A stretch of 64,000 nt of DNA. Origin: Prosapia bicincta. Lineage: Eukaryota > Arthropoda > Insecta > Hemiptera > Cercopidae. Shown here piece by piece: positions 26,728 to 42,054 of this stretch. The translations under genes were made by a program, and so were the position numbers. The notes under the pieces were generated by a model. The model had not been told where the DNA came from. It saw only the letters and a list, made by a program, of their open reading frames with translations, and ran no database searches. The first letter of the stretch is position 1; the number at the start of each line of letters is the position of its first letter. The DNA is taken from NCBI GenBank assembly GCA_036971475.1, contig JBAIZL010000005.1:58234931-58298930 (forward strand). Reading direction: 5' to 3'.

Positions 26728-29585
26728 AGATGTAGTCCCGCATCATAATGACCTACATAGGTAACAACTCACTAGATTATGTAAAACAAACGGGAGAAAT
26801 GTTACAACATTAGTGTATAACATTAGGTCATAAAAAAGGAATACAGCTACAACAATAGTGCCATCCATAAAGATGTAGTCTCGCAACATAATGACCTACA
26901 TAGGTAACGACTCACTAGATTAAGTAAAACAAACGGGAGAAATGTTACAACATTAGTGTATAACATTAGGTCATAAAAAAGGAATACAGCTACAACAATA
27001 GTGCCATCCATAAAGATGTAGTCCCGCAACATAATGACCTACATAGGTAACGACTCACTAGATTAAGTAAAACAAACGGTAGAAATGTTACAACATTAGG
27101 TTATAACATTAGGTCATAAAAAAGGAATACAGCTACAACAATAGTGCCATCCATAAAGATGTAGTCCCGCAACATAATGACCTACATAGGTAACGACTCA
27201 CTAGATTAAGTAAAACAAACGGGAGAAAGGTTACAACATTAGTGTATAACATTAGGTCATACAAAAAGGAATACAGCTACAACAGTAATGCCATCCATAA
27301 AGATGTAGTCCCACAAGATAATGACCTATATAGGTAACGACTAACTCTATTAAGTAAAACAAACGGTAGAAATGTTACAACATTAGTGTATAATATTAGG
27401 TCATAAAATAGGAGTACAGCTACAACAATAGTGCCATCCATAAAGATATAGTCCCGCAACATAATGACCTACATAGGTAACGACTCACTAGATTAAGTAA
27501 AACAAACGGGAGAAAGGTTACAACATTAGTGTATAACATTAGGTCATACAAAAAGGAATACAGCTACAACATTAGTGCCATCCATAAAGATGTAGTCCAG
27601 CAACATAATGACCTATATAGGTAACGACTAACGAGATTAAGTAAAACAAACGGTAGAAATGTTACAACATTAGTGTATAACATTAGGTCATAAAAAAGGT
27701 GTACAGCTACAACAATAGTGCCATCCATAAAGATGTAGTCCCGCAACATAATGACTTATATAGGTAACGACTCACTAGATTAAGTAAAACAAACGGGAGA
27801 AATGTTACAACATTAGTGTATATCATTAGGTCATACAAAAAGGAGTACAGCTACAACAATAGTGCAATCCATAAAGATGTAGTCCCGCAACATAATGACC
27901 TAAATAGGTAACGACTCACTAGATTAAGTAAAACAAACTGGAGAAATGTTACAACATTAGTGTATAACATTAGGTCATACACAAAGGAGTACAACTACAA
28001 CAATAGTGCCGTCCATAAAGATGTAGTCCCGCAAGATAATGACCTAAATAGTTAACGACTCACTAGATTAAGTAAAACAAATGGGAGTAATAATACAAAA
28101 TTAGTGTATAACATTAGGTCATACAAAAAGGAGTACAGCTACAACATTAGTGCCATCCATAAAGATGTAGTCCCGCAACATAATGACGTAAATAGGTAAC
28201 GACTCACTAGATTAAGTAAAACAAACGGGAGAAATGTTACAACATTAGTGTATAACATTAGGTCATACACAAAGGAGTACAACTACAACAATAGTGCCGT
28301 CCAAAAAGATGTAGTCCCGCAACATAATGACCTACATAGGTAACGACTCACTAGATTAGGTGAAACAAACGGTAGAAATGTTACAACATTAGTGTGTAAC
28401 ATTTGGTCTTAAAAAAGGAATACAGCTACAACATTAGTGCCATCCATAAAGATGTAGTCCCGCAATATAATGACCTACATAGGTAACGACTCACTAGATT
28501 AAGTAAAACAAACGGGAGATATGTTACAACATTAGTGTATAACATTAGGTCATAAAAAAGGAATACAGCTACAACAATAGTGCCATCCATAAAGATGTAG
28601 TCCCGCAACATAATGACCTACATAGGTAACGACTCACTAGATTAAGTAAAACAAACGGTAGAAATGTTACAACATTAGTGTATAACATTAGGTCATACAA
28701 AAAGGAATACAGCTACAACAGTAATGCCATCCATAAAGATGTAGTCCCACAAGATAATGACCTATATAGGTAACGACTAACTCTATTAAGTAAAACAAAC
28801 GGTAGAAATGTTACAACATTAGTGTATAATATTAGGTCATAAAATAGGAGTACAGCTACAATAATAGTGCCATCCATAAAGATATAGTCCCGCAACATAA
28901 TGACCTACATAGGTAACGACTCACTAGATTAAGTAAAACAAACGGGAGAAAGATTACAACATTAGTGTATAACATTAGGTCATACAAAATGGAATACAGC
29001 TACAACATTAGTGCCATCCATAAAGATGTAGTCCAGCAACATAATGACCTATATAGGTAACGACTAACGAGATTAAGTAAAACAAACGGTAGAAATGTTA
29101 CAACATTAGTGTATAACATTAGGTCATAAAAAAGGAGTACAGCTACAACAATAGTGCCATCCATAAAGATGTAGTCCCACAAGATAATGACCTATATAGG
29201 TAACGACTCACTAGATTAAGTAAAAGAAACGGGAGAAAGCTTACAACATTAGTGTATAACGTTAGGTCATACAAAAAGGAATACAGCTACAACATTAGTG
29301 CCATCCATAAAGATGTAGTCCCACAAGATAATGACCTATATAGGTAACGACTAACTAGATTAAGTAAATCAAACGGTAGAAATGTTACAACATTAGTGTA
29401 TAACATTAGGTCATAAAAAAGGAGTACAGCTACAACAATATTGCCATCCATAAAGATGTAGTCCCGCAACATAATGACCTACATAGGTAACGACTCACTA
29501 GATTAAGTAAAACAAACGGGAGAAATGTTACAACATTAGTGTATAACATTAGGTCATAAAAAAGGAGTACAACTACAACAATAGT
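26728..29585. repeat. Distal edge of array A with a 1436-bp duplication
   Basis: This tail does not follow the super-repeat order. It contains a ten-unit duplication of offset 1436: about 27265-27760 recurs at about 28701-29190, sharing the rare variants aacagtaatgcc, ctaactctatt, cataaaataggag and gtccagcaac. Units around 27780-28100 resemble the 144-bp type found at about 2870-3200. It ends mid-unit, after acaatagtg. Confidence 0.85.
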
Positions 29586-31620
29586 GGGTCTATATATAGC
29601 TTCCTATTATATGGGTCTACGATTTACTATATTAGGGCATGCTAATAACAGTAGGGCTATTACATTAGTCCTCACACAAGGGAATAGCCTCATAAGATAA
29701 TGGCCTACATGGGTCTATATATAGCTTCCTATTATATGGGTCTACGATTTATTATATTAGGGCATACTAATGATAGTAGGGCTATTACATTAGTCCTCAC
29801 ACAAGGGAAAAGCCTCATAAGATAATGACCTACATGGGTCTATATATAGCTTCCTATTATATGGGTCAACGATTTATTATATTATTGCATACTAATGATA
29901 GTAGGGCTATTACATTAGTCCCCACACAAGGTAGTAACCTCATAAGATAATGACCTACATGGGTCTATATATAGCTTCCTATTATATGGGTCTACGATTT
30001 ATTATATTAGGGCATACTAATGATAGTAGGGCTATTACATTAGTCCTCACACAAGGGAAAAGCCTCATAAGATAATGACCTACATGGGTCTATATATAGC
30101 TTCCTATTATATGGGTCAACGATTTATTATATTAGGGCATACTAATGATAGTAGGGCTATTACATTAGTCCCCACACAAGGTAGTAACCTCATATGATAA
30201 TGACCTACATGGGTCTATATATAGCTTCCTATTATATGGGTCAACGATTTATTATATTAGGGCATACTAATGATAGTTGGGCTATTACATTAGTCCTCAC
30301 ACAAGGGAAAAGCCTCATAAGATAATGACCTACATGGGCCTATATATAGCTTCCTATTATATGGGTCAACGATTTAATATATTAGGGCATACTAATGATA
30401 GTAGGGCTATTACATTAGTCCCCACACAAGGTAGTAACCTCAAAAGATAATGACGTACATGGGTCTATATATAGCTTCCTATTATATGGGTCTACGATTT
30501 ATTATATTAGGGCATACTAATGATAGTAGGGCTATTACATTAGTCCTCACACAAGGGAAAAGCCTCATAAGAAAATAACCTACATGGGTCTATATATAGC
30601 TTCCTATTATATGGGTCAACGATTTATTATATTAGGGCATATTAATGATAGTAGGGCTATTATGTTAGTCCTCACACAAGGGAATAGCCTCATACGATAA
30701 TGACCTACATGGGTCTATATATAGCTTCCTATTATATGGGTCTACGATTTATTATATTAGGGCATACTAATGATAGTAGGGCTATTACGTTAGTCCTCAC
30801 ACAAGGGAATAGCCTCATACGATAATCACCTACATGGGTCTATATATAGCTTCCTATTATATGGGTCTACGATTTATTATATTAGGGCATACTAATGATA
30901 GTAGGGCTATTACATTAGTCCTCACACAAGGTAATAGCCTCATACGATAATGACCTACATGGGTCTATATATAGGTTCCTATTATATGGGTCTACGATTT
31001 ATTATATTAGGGCATACTAATGATAGTAGGGCTATTACATTAGTCCCCACACAAGGGAGTAACCTCATAAGATAATGACTACATGGGTCTATATATAGGT
31101 TCCTATATAAGGGGTCTACGATTTATTATATTAGGGCATACTAATGATAGTAGGGCTATTACATTAGTCCCCACACAAGGGAATAACCTCATACGATAAT
31201 GACCTACATGGGTCTATATATAGGTTCCTATTATAAGGGGTCTACGATTTATTATATTAGGGCATACTAATGATAGTAGGGCTATTACATTAGTCCCCAC
31301 ACAAGGGAGTAACCTCATAAGATAATGACCTACATGGGTCTATATATAGGTTCCTATTATAAGGGGTCTACGATTTATTATATTAGGGCATACTAATGAT
31401 AGTAGGGCTATTACATTAGTCCCCACACAACGGAATAACCTCATACGATAATGACCTGCATGGGTCTATATATAGCTTCCTATTATATGGGTCTACGATT
31501 TATTATATTAGGGCATACTAATGATAGTAGGGCTATTACATTAGTCCTCACACAAGGTAGTAACCTCATAAGATAATGACCTACATGGGTCTATATATAG
31601 CTTCCTATTATATGGGTCTA

Positions 31621-34600
31621 CGATTTATTATATTAGGGCATAATAATGATAGTAGGGCTATTACATTTGTCCTCACACAAGGGAATAACCTCATAAGATA
31701 ATGACCTACATGGGTCTATATATAGCTTCCTATTATATGGGTCAACGATTTATTATATTAGGGCATACTAATGATAGTAGGGCTATTACATTAGTCCTCA
31801 CACAAGGGAAAAGCCTCATAAGATAATGACCTACATGGGTCTATATATAGCTTCCTATTATATGGGTCAACGATTTATTATATTAGGGCATACTAATGAT
31901 AGTAGGGCTATTACATTAGTCCCCACACAAGGTAGTAACCTCATAAGATAATGACCTACATGGGTCTATATATAGCTTCCTATTATATGGGTCTACGATT
32001 TATTATATTAGGGCATACTAAAGACAGTAGGGCTATTACATTAGTCCTCACACAAGGGAAAAGCCTTATAAGATAATCACTTACATGGGTCTATATAGTT
32101 TCCTAATGTATGGGTCTACGATTTATTATATTAGGGCATACTAATGATAGTAGGGCTATTACATTAGTCCCCACACAAGGGAATAGCCTCTTACGATAAT
32201 CACCTACGTGGGTCTATATATAGGTTCCTATTATATGGGTCTACGATTTATTATATTAGGGCATACTAATGACAGTCGGGCTATTACATTAGTCAACACA
32301 CAAGGGAGTAACCTCATAAGATAATGGCCTACATAGGTCTATATATAGCTTCCTATTATATGGGTCTACGATTTATTATATTAGGGCATACTAATGACTG
32401 TCGGGCGATTACATTAGTCCCCACACAAGGGAGTAACCTCATAAGATAATGGCCTACATGGGTCTATATATAGCTTCCTATTATATGGGTCTACGATTTA
32501 TTATATTAGGGCATACTAATGACAGTAGGGCTATTACATTAGTCCTCACACAAGGGAATAGCCTCATAAGATAATGGCCTACATGGGTCTATATATAGCT
32601 TCCTATTATATGGGTCTACGTTTTATTATATTAGGGCATACTAATGACAGTAGGGCTGTTACATTAGTCCCCACACAAGGGAGTAACCTCATAAGATAAT
32701 GGCCTACATGGGTCTATATATAGCTTCCTATTATATGGGTCTACGATTTATTATATTAGGGCATACTAATGATAGTAGGGCTATTACATTAGTCCTCACA
32801 CAAGGGAAAAGCCTCATAAGATAATGACCTACATGGGTCTATATATAGCTACCTATTATATGGGTCAACGATTTATTATATTAGGGCATACTAATGATAG
32901 TAGGGCTATTACATTAGTCCCCACACAAGGGAGTAACCTCATAAGATAATGGCCTACATGGGTCTATATATAGCTTCCTATTATATGGGTCTACGATTTA
33001 TTATGTTAGGGCATACTAATGATAGTAGGGCTATTACATTAGTCCTCACACAAGGGAAAAGCCTCATAAGATAATGACCTACATGGGTCTATATATAGCT
33101 TCCTATTATATGGGTCAACGATTTATTATATTAGGGCATACTAATGATAGTAGGGCTATTACATTAGTCCTCACACAAGGGAAAAGCCTCATAAGAAAAT
33201 GACCTACATGGGTCTATATATAGCTTCCTATTATATGGGTCAACGATTTATTATATTAGGGCATATTAATGATAGTAGGGCTATTATGTTAGTCCTCACA
33301 CAAGGGAATAGCCTCATACGATAATGACCTACATGGGTCTATATATAGCTTCCTATTATATGGGTCTACGATTTATTATATTAGGGCATACTAATGATAG
33401 TAGGGCTATTACGTTAGTCCTCACACAAGGGAATAGCCTCATACGATAATCACCTACATGGGTCTATATATAGCTTCCTATTATATGGGTCTACGATTTA
33501 TTATATTAGGGCATACTAATGATAGTAGGGCTATTACATTAGTCCTCACACAAGGTAATAGCCTCATACGATAATGACCTACATGGGTCTATATATAGGT
33601 TCCTATTATATGGGTCTACGATTTATTATATTAGGGCATACTAATGATAGTAGGGCTATTACATTAGTCCCCACACAAGGGAGTAACCTCATAAGATAAT
33701 GACCTACATGGGTCTATATATAGGTTCCTATATAAGGGGTCTACGATTTATTATATTAGGGCATACTAATGATAGTAGGGCTATTACATTAGTCCCCACA
33801 CAAGGGAATAACCTCATAAGATAATGACCTACATGGGTCTATATATAGCTTCCTATTATAAGGGGTCTACGATTTATTATATTAGGGCATACTAATGATA
33901 GTAGGGCTATTACATTAGTCCCCACACAAGGTAATAGCCTCATACGATAATGACCTACATGGGTCTATATATAGGTTCCTATTATATGGGTCTACGATTT
34001 ATTATATTAGGGCATACTAATGATAGTAGGGCTATTACATTAGTCCCCACACAAGGTAATAGCCTCATACGATAATCACCTACATGGGTCTATATATAGC
34101 TTCCTATTATATGGGTCTACGATTTATTATATTAGGGCATACTAATGATAGTAGGGCTATTACATTAGTCCTCACACAAGGTAATAGCCTCATACGATAA
34201 TGACCTACATGGGTCTATATATAGGTTCCTATTATATGGGTCTACGATTTATTATATTAGGGCATACTAATGATAGTAGGGCTATTACATTAGTCCCCAC
34301 ACAAGGGAGTAACCTCATAAGATAATGACCTACATGGGTCTATATATAGGTTCCTATATAAGGGGTCTACGATTTATTATATTAGGGCATACTAATGATA
34401 GTAGGGCTATTACATTAGTCCCCACACAAGGGAATAACCTCATAAGATAATGACCTACATGGGTCTATATATAGCTTCCTATTATAAGGGGTCTACGATT
34501 TATTATATTAGGGCATACTAATGATAGTAGGGCTATTACATTAGTCCTCACACAAGGTAGTAACCTCATAAGATAATGGCCTACATGGGTCTATATATAG

Positions 34601-37600
34601 CTTCCTATTATATGGGTCTACGATTTATTATGTTAGGGCATACTAATGATAGTAGGGCTATTACATTAGTCCTCACACAAGGGAAAAGCCTCATAAGATA
34701 ATGACCTACATGGGTCTATATATAGCTTCCTATTATAAGGGGTCTACGATTTATTATATTAGGGCATACTAATGATAGTAGGGCTATTACATTAGTCCCC
34801 ACACAAGGGAGTAACCTCATAAGATAATGGCCTACATGGGTCTATATATAGCTTCCTATTATATGGGTCTACGATTTATTATGTTAGGGCATACTAATGA
34901 TAGTAGGGCTATTACATTAGTCCTCACACAAGGGAAAAGCCTCATAAGATAATGACCTACATGGGTCTATATATAGCTTCCTATTATATGGGTCAACGAT
35001 TTATTATATTAGGGCATACTAATGATAGTAGGGCTATTACATTAGTCCTCACACAAGGGAAAAGCCTCATAAGAAAATGACCTACATGGGTCTATATATA
35101 GCTTCCTATTATATGGGTCAACGATTTATTATATTAGGGCATATTAATGATAGTAGGGCTATTATGTTAGTCCTCACACAAGGGAATAGCCTCATACGAT
35201 AATGACCTACATGGGTCTATATATAGCTTCCTATTATATGGGTCTACGATTTATTATATTAGGGCATACTAATGATAGTAGGGCTATTACGTTAGTCCTC
35301 ACACAAGGGAATAGCCTCATACGATAATCACCTACATGGGTCTATATATAGCTTCCTATTATATGGGTCTACGATTTATTATATTAGGGCATACTAATGA
35401 TAGTAGGGCTATTACATTAGTCCTCACACAAGGTAATAGCCTCATACGATAATGACCTACATGGGTCTATATATAGGTTCCTATTATATGGGTCTACGAT
35501 TTATTATATTAGGGCATACTAATGATAGTAGGGCTATTACATTAGTCCCCACACAAGGGAGTAACCTCATAAGATAATGACCTACATGGGTCTATATATA
35601 GGTTCCTATATAAGGGGTCTACGATTTATTATATTAGGGCATACTAATGATAGTAGGGCTATTACATTAGTCCCCACACAAGGGAATAACCTCATAAGAT
35701 AATGACCTACATGGGTCTATATATAGCTTCCTATTATAAGGGGTCTACGATTTATTATATTAGGGCATACTAATGATAGTAGGGCTATTACATTAGTCCC
35801 CACACAAGGTAATAGCCTCATACGATAATGACCTACATGGGTCTATATATAGGTTCCTATTATATGGGTCTACGATTTATTATATTAGGGCATACTAATG
35901 ATAGTAGGGCTATTACATTAGTCCCCACACAAGGTAATAGCCTCATACGATAATCACCTACATGGGTCTATATATAGCTTCCTATTATATGGGTCTACGA
36001 TTTATTATATTAGGGCATACTAATGATAGTAGGGCTATTACATTAGTCCTCACACAAGGTAATAGCCTCATACGATAATGACCTACATGGGTCTATATAT
36101 AGGTTCCTATTATATGGGTCTACGATTTATTATATTAGGGCATACTAATGATAGTAGGGCTATTACATTAGTCCCCACACAAGGGAGTAACCTCATAAGA
36201 TAATGACCTACATGGGTCTATATATAGGTTCCTATATAAGGGGTCTACGATTTATTATATTAGGGCATACTAATGATAGTAGGGCTATTACATTAGTCCC
36301 CACACAAGGGAATAACCTCATAAGATAATGACCTACATGGGTCTATATATAGCTTCCTATTATATGGGTCTACGATTTATTATATTAGGGCATACTAATG
36401 ATAGTAGGGCTATTACATTAGTCCTCACACAAGGGAAAAGCCTCATAAGATAATGACCTACATGGGTCTATATATAGCTACCTATTATATGGGTCAACGA
36501 TTTATTATATTAGGGCATACTAATGATAGTAGGGCTATTACATTAGTCCCCACACAAGGGAGTAACCTCATAAGATAATGGCCTACATGGGTCTATATAT
36601 AGCTTCCTATTATATGGGTCTACGATTTATTATGTTAGGGCATACTAATGATAGTAGGGCTATTACATTAGTCCTCACACAAGGGAAAAGCCTCATAAGA
36701 TAATGACCTACATGGGTCTATATATAGCTTCCTATTATATGGGTCAACGATTTATTATATTAGGGCATACTAATGATAGTAGGGCTATTACATTAGTCCT
36801 CACACAAGGGAAAAGCCTCATAAGAAAATGACCTACATGGGTCTATATATAGCTTCCTATTATATGGGTCAACGATTTATTATATTAGGGCATATTAATG
36901 ATAGTAGGGCTATTATGTTAGTCCTCACACAAGGGAATAGCCTCATACGATAATGACCTACATGGGTCTATATATAGCTTCCTATTATATGGGTCTACGA
37001 TTTATTATATTAGGGCATACTAATGATAGTAGGGCTATTACGTTAGTCCTCACACAAGGGAATAGCCTCATACGATAATCACCTACATGGGTCTATATAT
37101 AGCTTCCTATTATATGGGTCTACGATTTATTATATTAGGGCATACTAATGATAGTAGGGCTATTACATTAGTCCTCACACAAGGTAATAGCCTCATACGA
37201 TAATGACCTACATGGGTCTATATATAGGTTCCTATTATATGGGTCTACGATTTATTATATTAGGGCATACTAATGATAGTAGGGCTATTACATTAGTCCC
37301 CACACAAGGGAGTAACCTCATAAGATAATGACCTACATGGGTCTATATATAGGTTCCTATATAAGGGGTCTACGATTTATTATATTAGGGCATACTAATG
37401 ATAGTAGGGCTATTACATTAGTCCCCACACAAGGGAATAACCTCATAAGATAATGACCTACATGGGTCTATATATAGCTTCCTATTATAAGGGGTCTACG
37501 ATTTATTATATTAGGGCATACTAATGATAGTAGGGCTATTACATTAGTCCCCACACAAGGTAATAGCCTCATACGATAATGACCTACATGGGTCTATATA

Positions 37601-39670
37601 TAGGTTCCTATTATATGGGTCTACGATTTATTATATTAGGGCATACTAATGATAGTAGGGCTATTACATTAGTCCCCACACAAGGTAATAGCCTCATACG
37701 ATAATCACCTACATGGGTCTATATATAGCTTCCTATTATATGGGTCTACGATTTATTATATTAGGGCATACTAATGATAGTAGGGCTATTACATTAGTCC
37801 TCACACAAGGTAATAGCCTCATACGATAATGACCTACATGGGTCTATATATAGGTTCCTATTATATGGGTCTACGATTTATTATATTAGGGCATACTAAT
37901 GATAGTAGGGCTATTACATTAGTCCCCACACAAGGGAGTAACCTCATAAGATAATGACCTACATGGGTCTATATATAGGTTCCTATATAAGGGGTCTACG
38001 ATTTATTATATTAGGGCATACTAATGATAGTAGGGCTATTACATTAGTCCCCACACAAGGGAATAACCTCATAAGATAATGACCTACATGGGTCTATATA
38101 TAGCTTCCTATTATAAGGGGTCTACGATTTATTATATTAGGGCATACTAATGATAGTAGGGCTATTACATTAGTCCTCACACAAGGTAGTAACCTCATAA
38201 GATAATGACCTACATGGGTCTATATATAGGTTCCTATTATAAGGGGTCTACGATTTATTATATTAGGGCATAATAATGATAGTAGGGCTATTACATTTGT
38301 CCTCACACAAGGGAATAACCTCATAAGATAATGACCTACATGGGTCTATATATAGCTTCCTATTATATGGGTCAACGATTTATTATATTAGGGCATACTA
38401 ATGATAGTAGGGCTATTACATTAGTCCTCACACAAGGGAAAAGCCTCATAAGATAATGACCTACATGGGTCTATATATAGCTTCCTATTATATGGGTCAA
38501 CGATTTATTATATTAGGGCATACTAATGATAGTAGGGCTATTACATTAGTCCCCACACAAGGTAGTAACCTCATAAGATAATGACCTACATGGGTCTATA
38601 TATAGCTTCCTATTATATGGGTCTACGATTTATTATATTAGGGCATACTAATGATAGTAGGGCTATTACATTAGTCCTCACACAAGGGAAAAGCCTTATA
38701 AGATAATCACTTACATGGGTCTATATAGTTTCCTAATGTATGGGTCTACGATTTATTATATTAGGGCATACTAATGATAGTAGGGCTATTACATTAGTCC
38801 CCACACAAGGGAATAGCCTCTTACGATAATCACCTACATGGGTCTATATATAGGTTCCTATTATATGGGTCTACGATTTATTATATTAGGGCATACTAAT
38901 GACAGTCGGGCTATTACATTAGTCCCCACACAAGGGAGTAACCTAATAAGATAATGGCCTACATAGGTCTATATATAGCTTCCTATTATATGGGTCTACG
39001 ATTTATTATATTAGGGCATACTAATGACAGTCGGGCTATTACATTAGTCCTCACACAAGCGAATAGCCTCATAAGATAATGGCCTACATGGGTCTATATA
39101 TAGCTTCCTATTATATGGGTCTACGTTTTATTATATTAGGGCATACTAATGACAGTAGGGCTATTACATTAGTCCCCACACAAGGGAGTAACCTCATAAG
39201 ATAATGGCCTACATGGGTCTATATATAGCTTCCTATTATATGGGTCTACGATTTATTATATTAGGGCATACTAATGATAGTAGGGCTATTACATTAGTCC
39301 TCACACAAGGGAAAAGCCTCATAAGACAATGACCTACATGGGTCTATATATAGCTACCTATTATATGGGTCAACGATTTATTATATTAGGGCATACTAAT
39401 GATAGTAGGGCTATTACATTAGTCCCCACACAAGGGAGTAACCTCATAAGATAATGGCCTACATGGGTCTATATATAGCTTCCTATTATATGGGTCTACG
39501 ATTTATTATGTTAGGGCATACTAATGATAGTAGGGCTATTACATTAGTCCTCACACAAGGGAAAAGCCTCATAAGATAATGACCTACATGGGTCTATATA
39601 TAGCTTCCTATTATATGGGTCAACGATTTATTATATTAGGGCATACTAATGATAGTAGGGCTATTACATT
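31621..39670. repeat. Segmental duplication flanking the array B higher-order repeat
   Basis: About 31621-33165 recurs at about 38251-39670. The offset is 6630 bp up to about 32400 and 6505 bp (one unit less) afterwards. The unusual unit with ctatatagtttcctaatgta lies at 32091 and 38721, and ctacgtttta lies at 32616 and 39121. The 14-15-unit repeats lie between the two copies, so the block looks like an older segment duplicated around a later amplification. Confidence 0.85.
33165..38140. repeat. 14-15-unit higher-order repeat within array B
   Basis: The rare variant ctattatgttagtcc occurs at 30655, 33279, 35157, 36908 and 40284. The intervals 33279-35157 and 35157-36908 are 1878 and 1751 bp, that is 15 and 14 units. 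The units after each anchor follow the same variant order: acgttagtcc with taatcacc, then ggtaatagcc, then ggttcc, then gggagtaacc, then the short cctatataagg unit. This is a true higher-order repeat with three near-identical copies. Confidence 0.88.
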
Positions 39671-42054
39671 AGTCCCCACACAAGGGAATGGCCTCCTACG
39701 ATAATCACCTACATGGGTCTATATATAGCTTCCCATTATATGGGTCTACGATTTATTATATTAGGGCATACTAATGATAGTAGGGCTATTACGTTAGTCC
39801 TCACACAAGGGAATAGCCTCATACGATAATCACCTACATGGGTCTATATATAGCTTCCTATTATATGGGTCTACGATTAATTATATTAGGGCATACTAAT
39901 GATAGTAGGGCTATTACGTTAGTCCTCACACAAGGGAATAGCCTCATACGATAATCACCTACATGGGTCTATATATAGCTTCCTATTATATGGGTCTACG
40001 ATTTATTATATTAGGGCATACTAATGATAGTAGGGCTATTACATTAGTCCTCACACAAGGGAATAACCTCATACGATAATCACCTACATGGGTCTATATA
40101 TAGCTTCCTATTATATGGGTCAACGGTTTATTATATTAGGGCATACTAATGATAGTAGGGCTATTACGTTAGTCCTCACACAAGGGAATAGCCTCAGACG
40201 ATAATGACCTACATGGGTCTATATATAGGTTCCTATTATATGGGTCTACGATTTATTATATTAGGGCATATTAATGATAGTAGGGCTATTATGTTAGTCC
40301 TCACACAAGGGAATAGCCTCATACGATAATGACCTACATGGGTCTATATATAGCTTCCTATTATATGGGTCTACGATTTATTATATTAGGGCATACTAAT
40401 GATAGTAGGGCTATTACGTTAGTCCTCACACAAGGGAATAGCCTCATACGATAATTACCTACATGGGTCTATATATAGCTTCCTATTATATGGGTCTACG
40501 ATTTATTATATTAGGGCATACTAATGATAGTAGGGCTATTACATTTGTCCTCATACAAGGTAATAGCCTCATACGATAATGACCTACATGGGTCTATATA
40601 TAGGTTCCTATTATATGGGTCTACGATTTATTATATTAGGGCATACTAATGATAGTAGGGCTATTACATTAGTCCCCACACAAGGGAGTAACCTCATAAG
40701 ATAATGACCTACATGGGTCTATATATAGGTTCCTATTATAAGGGGTCTACGATTTATTATATTAGGGCATACTAATGATAGTAGGGCTATTACATTAGTC
40801 CCCACACAACGGAATAACCTCATACGATAATGACCTACATGGGTATATATATAGGTTCCTATTATAAGGGGTCTACGATTTATTATATTAGGGCATACTA
40901 ATGACTGTAGGGCTATTACATTAGTCCTCACACAAGGGAATAGCCTCATAAGATAATGACCTACATGGGTCTATATATAGCTTGATATTATATGGGTCTA
41001 CGATTTATTATATTAGGGCATACTAATGATAGTAGGGCTATTACATTAGTCCTCACACAAGGGAATAGCCTCATAAGATAATGACCTACATGGGTCTATA
41101 TATAGGTTCCTATTATATGGGTCTACGATTTATTATATTAGGGCATACTAATGATAGTAGGGCTATTACATTAGTCCTCACACAAGGGAATAGCCTCATA
41201 AGATAATGACCTACATGGGTCTATATATAGGTTCCTATTATAAGGTGTCTACGATTTATTATATTAGGGCATGCTAATGATAGTAGGGCTATTACGTTAG
41301 TCTCCACACAAGGGAATAGCCTCATACGATAATGACCTACATGGGTCTATATATAGGTTCCTATTATAAGGGGTCTACGATTTATTATATTAGGGCATGC
41401 TAACGATAGTAGGGCTATTACGTTAGTCCCCACACAAGGGAATAGCCTCATAAGATAATGACCTACATGGGTCTATATATAGCTTGATATTATATGGGTC
41501 TACGATTTATTATATTAGGGCATGCTAATGACGGTAGGGCTATTACATTAGTCCTCACACAAGGGAATAACCTCATAAGATAATGACCTACATGAGTCTA
41601 TATATAGGTTCCTATTATAAGGGGTCTACGATTTATTATATTAGGGCATACTAATGACAGTAGGGCTATTACATTAGTCCTCACACAAGGGAATAACCTC
41701 ATAAGATAATGACCTACATGGGTCTATATATAGGTTCCTATTATAAGGGGTCCTTTGGTTTATTATATTAGGGCATACTAATGACAGTAGGGCTATTACA
41801 TTAGTCCTCACACAAGGGAATAACCTCATAAGATAATGACCTACATGGGTCTATATATAGGTTCCTATTATAAGGGGTCCTTTGGTTTTATTATATTAGG
41901 GCATACTAATGACAGTAGGGCTATTACATTAGTCCTCACACAAGAGAATAACCTCATAAGATAATGACCTACATGGGTCTATATATAGTTTCCTATTATA
42001 AGGGATCTACGATTTTTTATATTAGGGCATGCTAATGATAGTAGGGCTATTACA

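Larger units (their letters stand above)
1..29585. repeat. Satellite family A, 143/144-bp tandem array
   Basis: About 205 head-to-tail units in one orientation, with no transposon or unique DNA between them. The period is 143 bp in units reading cataaaaaagg and 144 bp in units reading catacaaaaagg, the extra base being in the A-run. Each unit holds two copies of tacaacattagtg about 49 bp apart, so the monomer itself looks partly duplicated. It also holds a short dyad, atgttacaacat, and the segment tagtcccacaagataatg. Units differ mainly at a few diagnostic positions: ccatccataaag, ccaaccataaag or gccaaaaaaag; cgggag or cggtag; cccacaagat or cccgcaacat. The array is open on the left edge of the window, so its true length is unknown. 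Pericentromeric, centromeric or other heterochromatic location is inference. Confidence 0.98.

Noticed and set aside
202..29472. About 90 minus-strand open frames of 60-90 residues in array A, with a conserved hydrophobic peptide
   Set aside because: They recur once per 143-bp unit, overlap each other by about 40 bp in different frames (143 is not a multiple of 3), and vanish in 144-bp subtypes. Their sequence follows the satellite consensus, so they are by-products of the repeat.
1..29585. CENP-B box in family A
   Set aside because: aaacgggaga resembles the right half of the box, but the required TTCG half is absent at the correct distance.
40719..40949. 76-residue minus-strand frame in array B
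   Set aside because: It is two family B units read through by chance variants and has no independent coding signal.
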